The notes under the pieces are model-generated. The model had not been told where the DNA came from. It saw only the letters and a program-made list of their open reading frames with translations, and did no database searches. From Hetaerina americana (taxonomy: Eukaryota; Arthropoda; Insecta; Odonata; Calopterygidae), in the NCBI GenBank assembly GCA_022747635.1, contig JAKTNV010000009.1:68098407-68162406 (forward strand): a stretch of DNA of 64,000 nt, given 5' to 3'. Below, one piece after another: positions 1 through 10,983 of the stretch (the stretch's first letter is position 1; each line of letters starts with the position of its first letter). A program made the position numbers and the translations under genes.

Positions 1-11
1 TGCTTTTCCTC

Positions 12-121
12 ATAGAATTCTTTATTACCATCTAGGTTTCATTACAGCGTACCATCCACCATCTTAGGGACCTGAAGATGTCACGCTGCAACGAAACCTA
101 GGTGGTAATAAAAAATTCTAT
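12..121 (+). repeat. Penelope-like terminal hairpin with degenerate hammerhead-like core
   Basis: Two 45-base arms (12-56 and 77-121) are inverted copies of each other with about six mismatches and a 20-base spacer. The right arm carries a hammerhead-like order of motifs: CTGAAGA at 72-78, GAAA at 93-96, and a short self-complementary ACCTAGGT as stem III. Stem II is poorly formed and the base at the cleavage position is G, so a working ribozyme is unlikely. The same layout recurs near 47.85 and 50.43 kb. Hammerhead motifs are an established feature of the pseudo-LTRs of Penelope-like elements; assignment of this copy is an inference. Confidence 0.5.
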
Positions 122-150
122 GTGGAAATGGGAAGTCTTTTCCCTTCCTC

Positions 151-333
151 ATGAAGGACTTCCATCAGGTTACTCCTAAAACTGTGTCATTCAAAAATTT
201 TAATAATGGTTTTTTCAAAACGTTTTCCTTATGGTTATTGCCTTGGATGATGTTTCATTTTTCCTACTTCAAATGTGTACCACAAGGAAACAAGCCTTTC
301 ATGCATATTTGTAGCGTTCCATTTATCTTTTGA
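151..333 (+). pseudogene. Short frame downstream of the PLE hairpin, shared with the 47.9 and 50.5 kb copies
   Basis: The frame opens with ATG about 50 bases after the hammerhead-like GAAAC and begins MKDFHQVTPKTVSFKN. Frames at 47,938 (MKEFHIVKPETVMFKH) and 50,518 (MLCKFHKVTPETTNVI) start in the same position after their own hammerhead-like cores and share the FH-x-V-x-P-x-T pattern. A TTTGATACAAAA string also sits about 190 bases downstream in this copy and in the 47.9 kb copy. This may be the N-terminus of a PLE protein, or just the conserved distal end of the repeat. No known domain is visible and the frame ends after 60 residues. Confidence 0.35.
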
Positions 334-334
334 T

Positions 335-1655
335 ACAAAACACTCAATCATGCGCATCTGAAGAGCAATATGACTAGAAGGAAGTTTTGAAAAATTATGG
401 GGAAATATGGAGATCACCAAGGGGACGTTACAATCTTTTGGTAATTTTCTAGTTTTATGTTCACTTCTTTTCACCTGTATTTAGGTGAAATAATTTCACT
501 TATATTTAGGTGTTTTGTCTTACAAAGGAACCTCTAATACAAGTTGAGGCAGAAAATAAAACTACAGGAAATGTAAGGTTACCCGTGCGTGTCAAATTAC
601 TTTTGAGATTTGATAGATGGGTGTTTTTGAAGCGTGAGCCGTAGACACTTTTCCAGCTCCTTATAGTTTAGATCCATGTGTTAAGTGGACTTTGGAATTT
701 AAGACGAAAAGGCAAGAGACAGTGAAGATACAAGGGTTATACTAGTTTGGAAAATTGAGTACACTAGAGATAATCAATCCAATTTAAGGAAAAATATCTA
801 CGGACGATGGAGAAATCTCAAAAAACACGAAAAAACATTATCTTCATCCTTCACTACACGATAAAATCTGTGCCGCTATGACTGCTCTTTCCTAAGTTTT
901 GAAATTCATTACTTGGTAATATAAGAGCATAATAATTTCTCTTGATAAAATCAGAATAAAACATTAAAATCCTAATGGCTGTTCAATTAAAGGAATCTGA
1001 ATTATATTCATCGATATAAATATTTATTATACATGCTCTTAAGTGGAAATATTAATCCACCTCTTGTCTTTATTCTAATGATTTGTCTCCATTTCATGCA
1101 TTATCTTTTTGAAAACCTGTCTCTCAGGAATGAAAATGGAAAACTCAAAGGATTTAATATCAACGAATGTGCCAAGGAGGTAGGAAGGTCATGATATGTT
1201 GCAGGCAACATATATCGTAGTTCTAGTTGTGAATTCCATCTTCCGGTTTTCAATCAACAGTAATGGCGCAAAACATCCGGTCACCAACAAATAATTGCCT
1301 TGTTTCTATTATTTCTATTCACTACTGAGGTTAGATTAAAAATATGAGTATAGAATCGCTTCAACAAAGAACGTACATAAAAATACTGCTTGAAATATTC
1401 TTAGCATGCAATTTTAAGGAAATTGAAATAGGGCATATTTGAAAGAAAATACTAAATTGAGAAAAGAAAAGTATATTGTTAAAGGTTAGAATGAAACCAA
1501 AAAAATACCAATTTAGCTTTAAAATTAGAAATATAATTTAATACATTAAGTCATTAAAAAAAAGTCTTGAACATTTCTGTATACGATCTCTCTTGCAAAC
1601 CTCTTATGTATTTGCATTGAAATAAATCTGAGTTAGAATTCTGGACCCGGAAGTT
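335..1655. other. AT-rich sequence, nothing recognised
   Basis: Stop codons are dense in all frames, and I see no repeat family, RNA gene or transposon motif. The beginning (to about 350) may still belong to the PLE copy. Confidence 0.5.
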
Positions 1656-1659
1656 CTAA

Positions 1660-2300
1660 TCACTTCCTTTGTGTCCTCTATTATGCTGGGAAAATAAAAG
1701 TGCTTGTCTAATTTTTGGACACAATTCCAGCACAAGGGAGTGACAAAGACAGAACGACCTGAGAGATTCTGCGAGAGGAATGTCGTTATCGTCCCGCTTG
1801 ACTGCATTAGTAGATCCACTTGCTCCCGCGTTTAACTGATCTCCGTGTGTCAATCTCATTACAAAGCGTTTTGCCCCTCCTGCCTGGTCCCCTATCCCCC
1901 CGCCCCTCGACCTATTCCCTCATTCCGCTGCACTCCCCGCTTCCTACGTCGCTCCTCCCACACACCGTCTCCGACAGCCGAACGCATCGTGCGTGCTGCT
2001 GTGTCACTGAACCTTAATTGCAACCGGCTTTAACTGCATCCCATCCCGTGCGCCGTTATGGAATTTGAGGAAACCATCGCCATAAGAAAAATCCAATGAC
2101 AGCTGCGATAAAAATGAATGATAAAAATTGACGGATCTATCCGTTTCGACATGGCATTGGTGTTTTATAGTCAATGATAAATTTTTGGATTCGAGATTTC
2201 TCGGTTACTATCGCCTTGTTCCACCCTGGGATCACGCGCGGCCGATGGACAAGCCATGCGAACCGTAATGCTGGAGAGAAAGAATGATTTCGAATTTATC
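1660..2300. other. GC-richer block of unknown nature
   Basis: A stretch with C-runs (for example around 1,877-1,905) and several CpGs stands out from AT-rich flanks. Short overlapping frames on both strands (1,604-1,859 minus, 1,820-2,033 plus) have pyrimidine-tract composition and no recognisable domain, so I do not call them genes. It could be an old promoter, an exon of unknown type, or a decayed repeat. Confidence 0.3.
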
Positions 2301-3640
2301 TGAAGAGGTACAACATCGGGGAGCAAAATCTGTTGGGATGTTATTTGGAAGCCACAACCCCATTTTTGTCGCTTCCCTCTTCATTTCAACCACATCCTTT
2401 GTTAAGGGTTTGAACGTAGTTTAAGGCATAAATAGGAAATGAAAAGTTTTTCTATTGAATTATTTCCTTTTTATCATACGTTTCAACTGTCCAATGCTAA
2501 CCTAAATATGTTTTCACGCTTTTCCTACGGATTTTTCAAAATAAGTCGGCGCTCAGCTGCTATTCTGAGGAAAATGTCTCATCTTTTTTAATGGAGTTCG
2601 AAATACTTCCATTCCTGGCAAACAATTGAATTATTTTTGCTTATGAAAATTTCACTTCTTACTCCATACTATACATAAGATGGGACTATTGCATATTTTC
2701 TTGAATTCCAAGTAGCCAAATATTACCATTGATACCCTAGTTTTCGAGATTATCTCATATTTAACAAATTATTTACCATAAAGTAGTTCTTGAACTGAAG
2801 CTACGGATTTTTGGGATGACCAGACAGAAAAAGTGAATGAGCTCTGCAAGATATAGGGCGTAATCGTAATAAAGACTTGTTTAAAATACCAAAGGATTGT
2901 ATATAAAATACCACATAGGTCTAGATATACACAAAGAATAATCGTAGATTCAGGAAGATATCAGTTACACAAAGACATGGTCAGGTACATATTTACGAAC
3001 TGCGTGCATTATTCCGGATTCCTGAGAGTGTCTGCGGATTCAGGTAATGACTCATTTTTATTATTCTTAAGTTCAACGCTACAATTAAGAAGATACATGT
3101 AAAAGAATTAACCGAAACGATAGTCAAAGAGTATCAGCAGACTGCAGAGAAAAACATTAATCCCCACGGTTTCAAGAGAGTGGTTGTGGATTCAATTAAT
3201 AACTTATTATAATGAAGTGCAACCTTTATGAAAGCAACTGCAACTTAAATCAAAGAGATAAAACAAGGAAGATGGTAGAGAATAAAATATAATAGTATTT
3301 AGGTCAATTATAAGATCAGGAAGTAAGAAGGGAACATCAATTAACACCGTCAATGATGAGTTACGGAAATTACTAGTATAATCATGGAATATTCAAGGCA
3401 TTGGCACGGGAAGCTAAGATATGGAAATATGAGAAGTCGTAGATGAAGATAACTTTCGTCCAGGCATGCCTTACAGTGATACGTAAGGTGATTAAGAAAA
3501 AATAGTTAAAGAATGCCGTGAGAGTAGACAGCATTACCGTGGGTTTAGGCAAGTTTTAAAAAAGCAATAGGCAGCCATATGTCAGGACTATATAGGTTTG
3601 ATTTTTCATGCAGTGGTTCTCAGGATCATCAATTTAAGAT
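2301..3640. other. AT-rich sequence, nothing recognised
   Basis: The purine-rich plus-strand composition after about 2,880 resembles that of the LINE copies and may be a more decayed 5' part of the copy that begins at 3,650, but no motif supports this. Confidence 0.35.
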
Positions 3641-3649
3641 GATGGAGAG

Positions 3650-4680
3650 CAGGAAAACTGATTACTCAAGAGATTATTAATTTATGTTCAGGAATTGTAG
3701 AGGCATACGTGACACCATAGCTAGACTACAATGGTCATTTGTTTGGTTTTTAGGATATTGAGATTGAGTTAAATGAAGATACGGCATTGGTTATGTTTAA
3801 TTATTGTAAATTAGAAAATAGGATGGCTTGGAGACTCATTATCCACATTCGCATATCTCAGGTTGCTCACGGGCCAGCTTAAAATTGAGAAGACGGAATG
3901 AGCAGAGTTAAGAACAGGGTTGAGACAGATTTTACCTCATCATCACCGGCACTTTTCAAAGTTTGTGGATGAAATGGTCAATGAGAAGGAATTAGAAGAG
4001 TATGAAATAGAAAGGAAAGCCTGCCGGGTTTTAATAATGGAAGGGGAGTTGTAATTTTAGTGTGATGGGCGCTCAATGAAAACAGATAACGTATCCAAGG
4101 ATACTTGGTTGCCTAGTAAGAGAAGAACCTTAGTTAAATATTTGAATTAGAATTCTTAAACTAGAGCAGTCAGAAACGTTTACCTATCTTGGTAATATTT
4201 TTGAGAATGATTGTTATGGTAATGGCAGAATAACGATAAATGCATTTGGAAAGATAGAATGAACAAAGAGAGGGGCATTTATGGTAGGGACGTTGAATGA
4301 GGATGCTTAGAAATTTCCATCTGAAACATGGTATTGCTTTGTTGCGACTATTGAACCAAAGCGGTAGGCATACGTTGGAGACTAAAGAAATGTAGGCTTG
4401 TGGATTGATAGAGAAAGTGGAATGGAAAGAAATGGATATAAACAAAAAGTGCTAAGAATGGTAGCGGAAGATAGGAGATTGTTGGAGGAAATCCAAAGGA
4501 AGCAAGAATGAGCATTGCAATGCAGAGCATTTTTATTGGCAATGATAAGGTGAAGACTTCGATATTGTGGATTGGATGGAAATAAGACCTGGAATTTGGG
4601 AATTTATAATGGAGGAAGGGAATATGAACTATTGAGGAGAGTGTTATTGCAATGCCGGATGTAATTATTTTGTTTTTTAG
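3650..4680 (+). mobile_element. Decayed LINE copy A (reverse transcriptase to C-terminus)
   Basis: Frameshifted pieces in LINE order are legible on the plus strand. FRNCRGIRDTIARL at about 3,688-3,732 matches the GFRK-x-RGTRDAI block of reverse transcriptases. ELRTGLRQ near 3,905 precedes the degraded QGC-LSP motif. FTYLGNIF at about 4,178 is the conserved block after the palm. EDRRLLEEIQRKQ (about 4,466-4,504) is the C-terminal block before the WIGH-type motif. The encoded protein would copy element RNA into DNA at a nicked target. Many stops and frameshifts make it inactive. The clade is not assigned; copies B to E, F, G, I and J look like the same broad family. Confidence 0.7.
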
Positions 4681-4689
4681 GAGAGGCAG

Positions 4690-5690
4690 CGAATATCCAA
4701 TGGAAACTTTAAAAAAAAGTTAGTCGGTAGAATATCAATTATAATATCAATTTTACTAATAATGAGGGTTTTCATTTAAACTATCCTCTCATGTGTGAAA
4801 AAACTTCAGAATAAATTAACGGCTATATTTAGTAAGTTGTATGGAGATTCCAAAGAAACTGCGGGATATATAGTACCGCAACAGTAACTTTGAGCGGAGT
4901 CATTCTCAAATGTGCATTTCAATGCAAAAATTTCAGAGCTTAAAAATCATTCGCCTTTACTGCGGTGAATGATTTTCACACTCTGAATATTGCATTGTAT
5001 GGAGATATTATTTTGCTATGCTTCAATGTATATATTTTATGTACGCGGATATACTTCTTTACAATACTGCAGTACACTTACGTTATCATAACTTGTTATC
5101 TTTCCATTACAACAATCACTCTTATTTTCTTCTATAAAATATTTCCTGGCCTAAAAACACCATTCGTACAATTTTCAAGAAAACAGAGTAGTGCTTATAA
5201 CCAAATTGTGCTCAAAATATTAGCACTTTTCATTTAAAATCTGCTTTCAATTTTTTAATAAAAAAGTTCAGTGGTTAAATTTGTAGATAAAACATTATTT
5301 TTCTTAACCGATCCAATTAATGAAATTGTTCAGGCGATTTTTTACACTAATATTCAAGCAGGTAAATGATGGCGATGTGGTAAAAGGAGGACGAACTCAT
5401 TTGGAAGAGGGAAGAAATATGGTAATTAATTTGTAAAATTAATTTTGGTGCCAACTAAATATATCAACTAATCAACAGAGATAATTTAAAAAGCTTTTGT
5501 TTTATCCCCCGCTGAGTTTAATGATCTTTCGTGGCTGGCCAGTCAATACTACACCAGATAAACAACCTTACATTACTTGAGATAATACACTATGGTGTAC
5601 AAGTACATTATAATTAGGCATTATACCGGTTAAGGTAGGTTTTGGATGGACATAAGATATCAAACAATTATGAGAAACAAATTCGCACTT
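4690..5690. other. AT-rich sequence, nothing recognised
   Basis: A frame of 90 residues at 4,965-5,237 is hydrophobic and AT-driven, with no domain. Bases 4,849-4,905 resemble 35,174-35,221 weakly, which may mark an unnamed interspersed repeat. Confidence 0.35.
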
Positions 5691-5984
5691 TTCCACAGAT
5701 TTATTCCGAGATAAGTAAACTGTTCCACCTGCTCTAGTATTTGCCCTGATATTCTATGTTCAGCCTACCCTATTTCTACCTGGAAAACTGCATAGCCTTT
5801 CTTTTATTTATATGTAATATCATTCCATATCTATCGCACAAAACTTTCAGTCCACTCCGTAATACCTGCAACCCGTTTCCTGACTGATAAACAATAGCTT
5901 GATAATTAGCATTTCTAACACATTTAATGAATTGCCCTCTGATTTTCATTCCTATCTTCAGTTCGTCCTATGCCTATTTAAATA

Positions 5985-6011
5985 CTACCTTGATCAAAAA
6001 GTTCCCGGAAT
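5985..6011 (+). repeat. Mariner left terminal inverted repeat
   Basis: These 27 bases are the exact reverse complement of 7,283-7,309; the pairing breaks at the next base. This is the expected transposase binding and cleavage end. Confidence 0.93.
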
Positions 6012-6189
6012 AACCACCGTGTGGCGCTCCCATCGTTCCGATTTGAGTTCTGTTTTTTTTGTTAAATTGGTACATCTGTTGTTGATATTCCCTTTAAATC
6101 TTAGTGTCATAACTTGACATTTGCAAAAGTTACGTAGCCAAGAGTACATCTATCTCTGTGTGTGTTGGCGATATTTTACAATTTCAGAA

Positions 6190-7256
6190 ATGGATTTAAA
6201 TTTGCAACAACGAACTTGTATTAAATTTTGCGTAAAAAACGGATTTAGTGGCGCACGGACGTTGGAAATGTTGGAAAAGTGTTTCGGCAACGATTCTCTA
6301 AAAAAAACGGTCGTTTACCAGTGGCACGAGCGGTTCAGAAGTGGTCGTGAGTCAATCGAAGATGATGAACGCAGTGGCAGACCATCGACATCGAAAGTCG
6401 GTGAAAAAATTGATAAAGTAAAAGAAATGTTGGTCAATAACCGCGAATTAACCATCAGAGAAATAGCGGAGGACTTGAACATTGCCTATGGATCCGCCCA
6501 AGACATTGTGGTTAATGATTTGGGTTTCCGTCGTGTAGCAGCAAAGTTGGTGCCAAAAGACCTCAATTTCATGCAAAAAAGAGACCGTGTTGACGTCGCA
6601 AAAGACATGATTTGCGAGGCTGAATCCGATCCCACATTCATCAAAAGGATCATTACTGGAGACGAGACGTGGGTTTATGAGTACGACACGCAATCCAGAC
6701 ATCTGGCAAGTGAATGGCGTTCACCAAATGAGCCGAGACCAAAAAAACCACGTCGTTTTCAGTCAAAAAAGAAGGCAATGCTGACGGTTTTCATGGATTA
6801 CAACGGTGTAGTGCATCATGAATTTTTGCCAGAAGGCCAGACAGTAAACAAAGAGTATTATTTGGGCGTTATGAGACGTTTGCGTGAAGCAATTCGCCGA
6901 AAGAGACCAGAAATGTGGGCAGAAAACTCGTGGATTTTGCACCATGATAACGCACTGTCGCACAGTGCTATCATTATTCGTAATTTTTTGACGAAAAATG
7001 CAACAAATACCATCCAACAGCCACCGAATTCACCTGATTTGGCTCCCTGTGACTTCTTTCTGTTCAATCGAGTTAAAAAACCATTACGGGGAACGCGTTT
7101 TAGCAGCCGAGAGGAAGTAATGGAAAAATCGCAGGAAGCACTGATGGACATACCGAATATAAAAAATGTTTCGAGGATTGGATCAAGCGCTGGCATAAGT
7201 GTGTTGCAGTCGATGGGGATTACTTTGAAGGGGACAATATAGATTTAGATGAATAA
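6190..7256 (+). pseudogene. Mariner transposase, one frameshift near the C-terminus
   Basis: The product would excise and reinsert the element as a DDD-type nuclease in the nucleus. I place the start at ATG 6,190 (MDLNLQQRTC); the upstream in-frame TTG at 6,121 is not a plausible eukaryotic start. The N-terminal half holds the helix-turn-helix region, with ERSGRPSTSK as linker and AAKLVPKDL at the place of the WVPHEL motif. The catalytic triad is visible: D in TGDETWVYEY, D in HHDNALSHSA, and D in SPDLAPCDFFLF, with exactly 34 residues between the last two (DD34D). The open frame runs to 7,242, but about 7,158-7,161 the expected C-terminus (CFEDWIKRWHK, ending at the TAA at 7,254) continues in another frame, consistent with one lost base. 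Without the break the length would be about 355 residues, usual for the family. Confidence 0.92.
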
Positions 7257-7282
7257 ACTTGTATTTTTAATTTTCTGAATAA

Positions 7283-7309
7283 ATTCCGGGAACTTTTTGA
7301 TCAAGGTAG
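7283..7309 (-). repeat. Mariner right terminal inverted repeat
   Basis: This is an exact inverted copy of 5,985-6,011 and is followed directly by the TA duplication at 7,310-7,311. Confidence 0.93.
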
Positions 7310-7440
7310 TATTTTCTCCAAGCATACATTGAACAGCACCGGTGATAATGGGCAATCTTACCCCACCCTTTTTGGTAACACTGCCCACTGCCAAGGATTT
7401 GAAATTATTAATGCTGATCTTGAGCTTGGATGTACACCTA

Positions 7441-8395
7441 TAGGTCCTTAGAATAATGTGTAATGCAGAGGTATAATGAGTTTAATATTGATGAAAACCG
7501 ATCAATCGTGAAACAGCGATTGCCGCGATTAAGGGCTGTATAAAATATAAACTGTATAATTTCCATAATCGAATGGTACCAAAAATTACTTTTAGATTCA
7601 ATGCAATATCTAAAATGTCTTAATGCTTTCTCATCAAACTGTATCTTCAAATAAAAATATATGACATGACATTAAAAATTTATTTGTAATGAGGGGTAGA
7701 TAGAAGGGAGATATTTTAGAAATAAGGCAGCAATTTGCTCCAGTTTACAACTCGAGAAAGATATTATCACATATAAGAAAAAATTGGAAACTTCAAAATC
7801 GCTCAATGAATCTTCAGCTTATGGGGATTGCTCATGACGACAGCTACGTTGAGACTCGCAGAACTTTATCTTAACGTTTATATTAGATATTAAATTATTT
7901 TCCCGTTCTTTTCTCTCCTTGGTTTTTTCATTGTTTTGGCGGGCCCCTGATGAATAGTAGCACTCTTTATACTTTATCATTCTATCCAGCTCTTTCTTTA
8001 CCGTCTTCATCTCAAGCATTCAAAAGCTACCATTATCATTCTGCCAAGCCAAAACATAAGTTTAGTCAACTTGTTTGCCTGTTATAGTTTTAATTTAAAA
8101 GTTTTTTCTTCCTCGAAGCACTAAAAAGATATAGAATGTTTACGTCCCAAAATCAGGGAATACGCCTTGTTAGAAAATGTGGTAAGGCAGTGTCCATTAT
8201 TGCAAGTACTTCTTAATGTATGTATGGAGTAAATGATAACGAGTCATTGCAAGAAAAACTGGAGAAAAGAATAAAAGTCTTCCAGTAAGAATTCATGAAG
8301 TAAGTTAGGTTTTCTGATAATCAAGCTTTAGTTTGACAGTCAGCAAAGGGGTCACTAGCATTGCGAATGTCATTTCAGAGTCAGTGAAATAGGCA
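7441..8395. other. AT-rich sequence, nothing recognised
   Basis: Short frames on both strands show no domain. Some of it may be the 5' part of LINE copy B, but no endonuclease or reverse transcriptase motif is readable. Confidence 0.4.
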
Positions 8396-8399
8396 TAAA

Positions 8400-8840
8400 A
8401 TGAAAATCAATGCATTATCACCCAAATTACGTGGTTTTATAGAGCAATGTAGGGCAAGCTACATTAAAATTAGTGTTAAGAAAACGCTCGTTATAACATT
8501 GATATTGAACTTGATTTTTGCAGAACGGAAGCATGGTCATAGAAACAAGACGATAGGGATATATTCTAGTCTTTTGAAATGTAAGTTTAAGGAAGGATGA
8601 AGAAAGTTAAATGGAAGAATAAAAGAAAAAAGAGTAAATGCATTGCATATTGATAGAGGAAAGAAGAGATATGGAAGAAATAAAAAGAAGACCACAATAA
8701 ATAGAGACGCGAAGCATTTTAATGGGAATGTGATGAAGAATGTTATTAGGGGAGAGGCGTAGCTTAGAGAGAGGATGGGAGAAGAATATCTCTTCAATGC
8801 AATGTCGGACAGAATAAAGGTAGGAAATAAGTATGCCAAA
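8400..8840 (+). mobile_element. Decayed LINE copy C (C-terminal fragment)
   Basis: IKISVKKTLVIT at about 8,463-8,498 matches the MKINVKKTKVM block that follows the catalytic FADD in this LINE family. NGNVMKNVIRGE at about 8,721-8,756 matches the HVLRGN-MMKNVIEGR type C-terminal block. The interval between them is shorter than in other copies, so an internal deletion is likely. The rest is degraded and not translatable. Confidence 0.5.
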
Positions 8841-8844
8841 TTGA

Positions 8845-9375
8845 ACTATTTCTTTTAGTGCTGGATTGTTTTGCCAAAGGGTGCAATGAAACGTTAGCAT
8901 TTTATCAGTATTTAGTTTGTGTCCACTCAAAATCTGCCTTAAATGGTAGAATGCCATTAATAATAATAAAAATGATATTTTCTACATAATGCAACCGAAT
9001 TTAACTATGTAGAGTTGTCTCAAGATGGACTTGAAAATTTTGTACTTCTCATTTCATCCAAAGCTATGGAATATTTTGAGGTAGAACCCTTTATTCATTT
9101 ATTTTTATTACCGTTAAATCACTGCTAAACATGCAAAATACTGATGATCATTGTGAAAGACAAATAAGAATTGCTCGTCAAATAGTGAGGCCGTGACTTA
9201 GAACTTGGAAAGAGCAACACATACACCAGTTGAAGAAAAAGAGAGTAGCAAATTATGTATAGTAGATTGGACAAAGTTAGGGATAAATTAAATTAGTTAT
9301 AAACGACTAGATACGATGAAGTGTAATAATAAACAGTAGGCCATTGACACTATTATTAACAGATGTAAATACTAA
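8845..9375. other. AT-rich sequence, nothing recognised
   Basis: No motif, repeat or RNA gene is visible. Confidence 0.4.
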
Positions 9376-9379
9376 ACAA

Positions 9380-10460
9380 AATTGGCCGTTGTTTATTCAT
9401 ACCTACCAAATATTAGCAATAGAGAAAAATATGTAGCTAGAGTTAGCCATCTCTTAGAGAAAATAACTCACTATGTTTCTAGGAGGAAATGAGATTGTTT
9501 AATAATGAAGAATTCGAATGTGCTGATGGTGTGACGGAAGAGATGAGGTGTGTGACGACGGCTTAGGGACTCGGATTGACCGTGGGAAGAAATATATTTT
9601 AATTTAATATGCTAAGAAAACTTACTTTCACCATCACAGTAGACCTATGCGTGGAAAAAACCTGGATCTACCTCAAGGCTTCGTGTACATTGTTGTTAGA
9701 CAGATGTTTAGGAATGGTGGAATTTAATTGCCTTCTCCCGGAAGCCGTTGTGGATTCAAATCATAAGTTTGTTTCTATAACTAATTGGAATCATTTGGAT
9801 GAATAGGCTTTATACTCTAGCAGTTACAATAATTACTGAAGGCATTTCAAGATAATATCATAAGTATGGAATTTAGATAAATTTAAAACACAACGATAAG
9901 GAGGTCTATAAGAAGAAGACAAGCTAATACAAAATGCTAAATTTGTTAGATAAAAACTAGATCAGCTACAAAAGTTTATCTATCTGGGAAATGATTTGAA
10001 ATATGACGGTAAACACATTAAGCGTTAATAAAGAAAAAAAATCAATTTCAAAGAAGTATTCACGAGGCATAAATACGTCAGTTAAAGATGCTAGGTAATG
10101 ACTAGTGAATATTTGGGTATGGAGTGTGGCTTTACGCGGTGGAAACTTGGACGTTGGTTGAAGATAAAGACGTACATTAGAAACTTTTTATCCATGTACG
10201 TGATGAAAATGATAAAAAAGGTGATATGGACGGAATATGTAATAGAAAACGAAGCAAGAGACTTGGTGATGGAGAATAGAATATTATTGGGAGAATTCCA
10301 AACGAGGAAGAAAATGTGGGTGCGAAGCGTTTTGATAGGCGATGAAGTTTGAAGATTCATATACGATCATAGAAGGAAGAGGATTAGATAAGCGTGGTAG
10401 AGGATGCAAAATGGAAGACGTTTTAGACATAGAGATTGAGGGTAATGTTTATCCGAAACA
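9380..10460 (+). mobile_element. Decayed LINE copy D, C-terminal part and possible endonuclease remnant
   Basis: The firm part is 9,960-10,440. FIYLGNDLKYDGKHIKR (about 9,972-10,022) is the FTYLGS-x-DGR block. A following segment reads ETWTLVEDKDVH in the place of the ETWTLRK block. The frame at 10,098-10,352 contains MKMIKKVIWTEYVIEN and RKKMWVRSVLIGDE, matching the W-TE-V-NEEVL and KKMWVGHVLRGD blocks. A weaker endonuclease-like piece (GLGTRIDRGKKYIL) near 9,560-9,600 suggests the copy once reached further 5' and lost its reverse transcriptase core. Frameshifts abound. Confidence 0.65.
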
Positions 10461-10464
10461 GATA

Positions 10465-10945
10465 AATCTTTATAATAATGGTATTTAATTGAATTTATAA
10501 AATGCCGGGCAACAAAAAACTTTCCCATACAAATCACTATTATTACACTTTGGAATACCGTGGACCGAGCAATAATCATTTTTTAATTTCTAAATGATGC
10601 ACTGAAATTTATTTTTTGCTCTATCTACCAGCTTGTAATTTTTACAAATTCTACCACTATTAATTTTATTACGTAAATTATAGTAGAATAAGATTGGCAA
10701 AAGTTACGATTCTTGTTCTTATTAACGAAATTAATTAATGAAGTTTAAAATAATATTTGTAGTTTTTTTATATATTTGGTATTTTTACTTCACTTTACTA
10801 TCCTTTCTCTTTTTTCTCCCCTATATTCGTACTTTTATGCGTCTCTCTTCATTCCAGCAATAGCCTGGCCACAAAATTTTGCTTTCAGTGGTTGCATACT
10901 ACTAGTTATACTAATTCTATAATTTTTTTCATCTACTCCCGTCTC
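10465..10945. other. AT-rich sequence, nothing recognised
   Basis: Short frames only. No family motif seen. Confidence 0.4.
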
Positions 10946-10947
10946 TT

Positions 10948-10983
10948 TTTAACTAAGTGACTCACAAGAGTCACTTAGTTAAA
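10948..10983. repeat. Perfect 16 bp palindrome with 4-base loop
   Basis: TTAACTAAGTGACTC at 10,949-10,963 is exactly complementary to GAGTCACTTAGTTAA at 10,968-10,982, with loop ACAA; one more T-A pair closes the base. A T-rich stretch precedes it. It could be a terminator-like hairpin, a tiny fold-back element, or an excision scar. No gene lies next to it. Confidence 0.8.

Larger units (their letters stand above)
5985..7309 (+). mobile_element. Mariner transposon (DD34D), young and nearly complete
   Basis: This 1,325 bp cut-and-paste element is bounded by TA on both sides (5,983-5,984 and 7,310-7,311), the target duplication expected for the Tc1/mariner superfamily. Its 27 bp terminal inverted repeats are identical and begin CTACCTTGATCAAAAAG. 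It carries a single transposase gene on the plus strand with one frameshift near the 3' end. It inserted into LINE copy B. Perfect ends and an otherwise open frame point to a recent insertion. The mariner subfamily is not assigned. Confidence 0.93.
5700..7440 (-). mobile_element. Decayed LINE copy B, split by a mariner
   Basis: On the minus strand, bases just right of the mariner (about 7,312-7,370) read CPLSPVLFNVCLEK, the reverse transcriptase QGC-LSPLLF block with frame damage. Left of the mariner, 5,700-5,983 matches the part of copy E just downstream of its own LSPLLF block (27,590-27,860), for example the shared CATTCCTATTTAA string and the stretch around the purine-rich segment encoding KTK. 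Removing the mariner and one TA rejoins the two parts collinearly with copy E. The element is an inactive fossil and older than the mariner. Confidence 0.65.

Noticed and set aside
6121..6189. N-terminal extension of the mariner transposase
   Set aside because: The start would be TTG and the added residues do not resemble mariner N-termini. ATG 6,190 gives the usual length and sequence.
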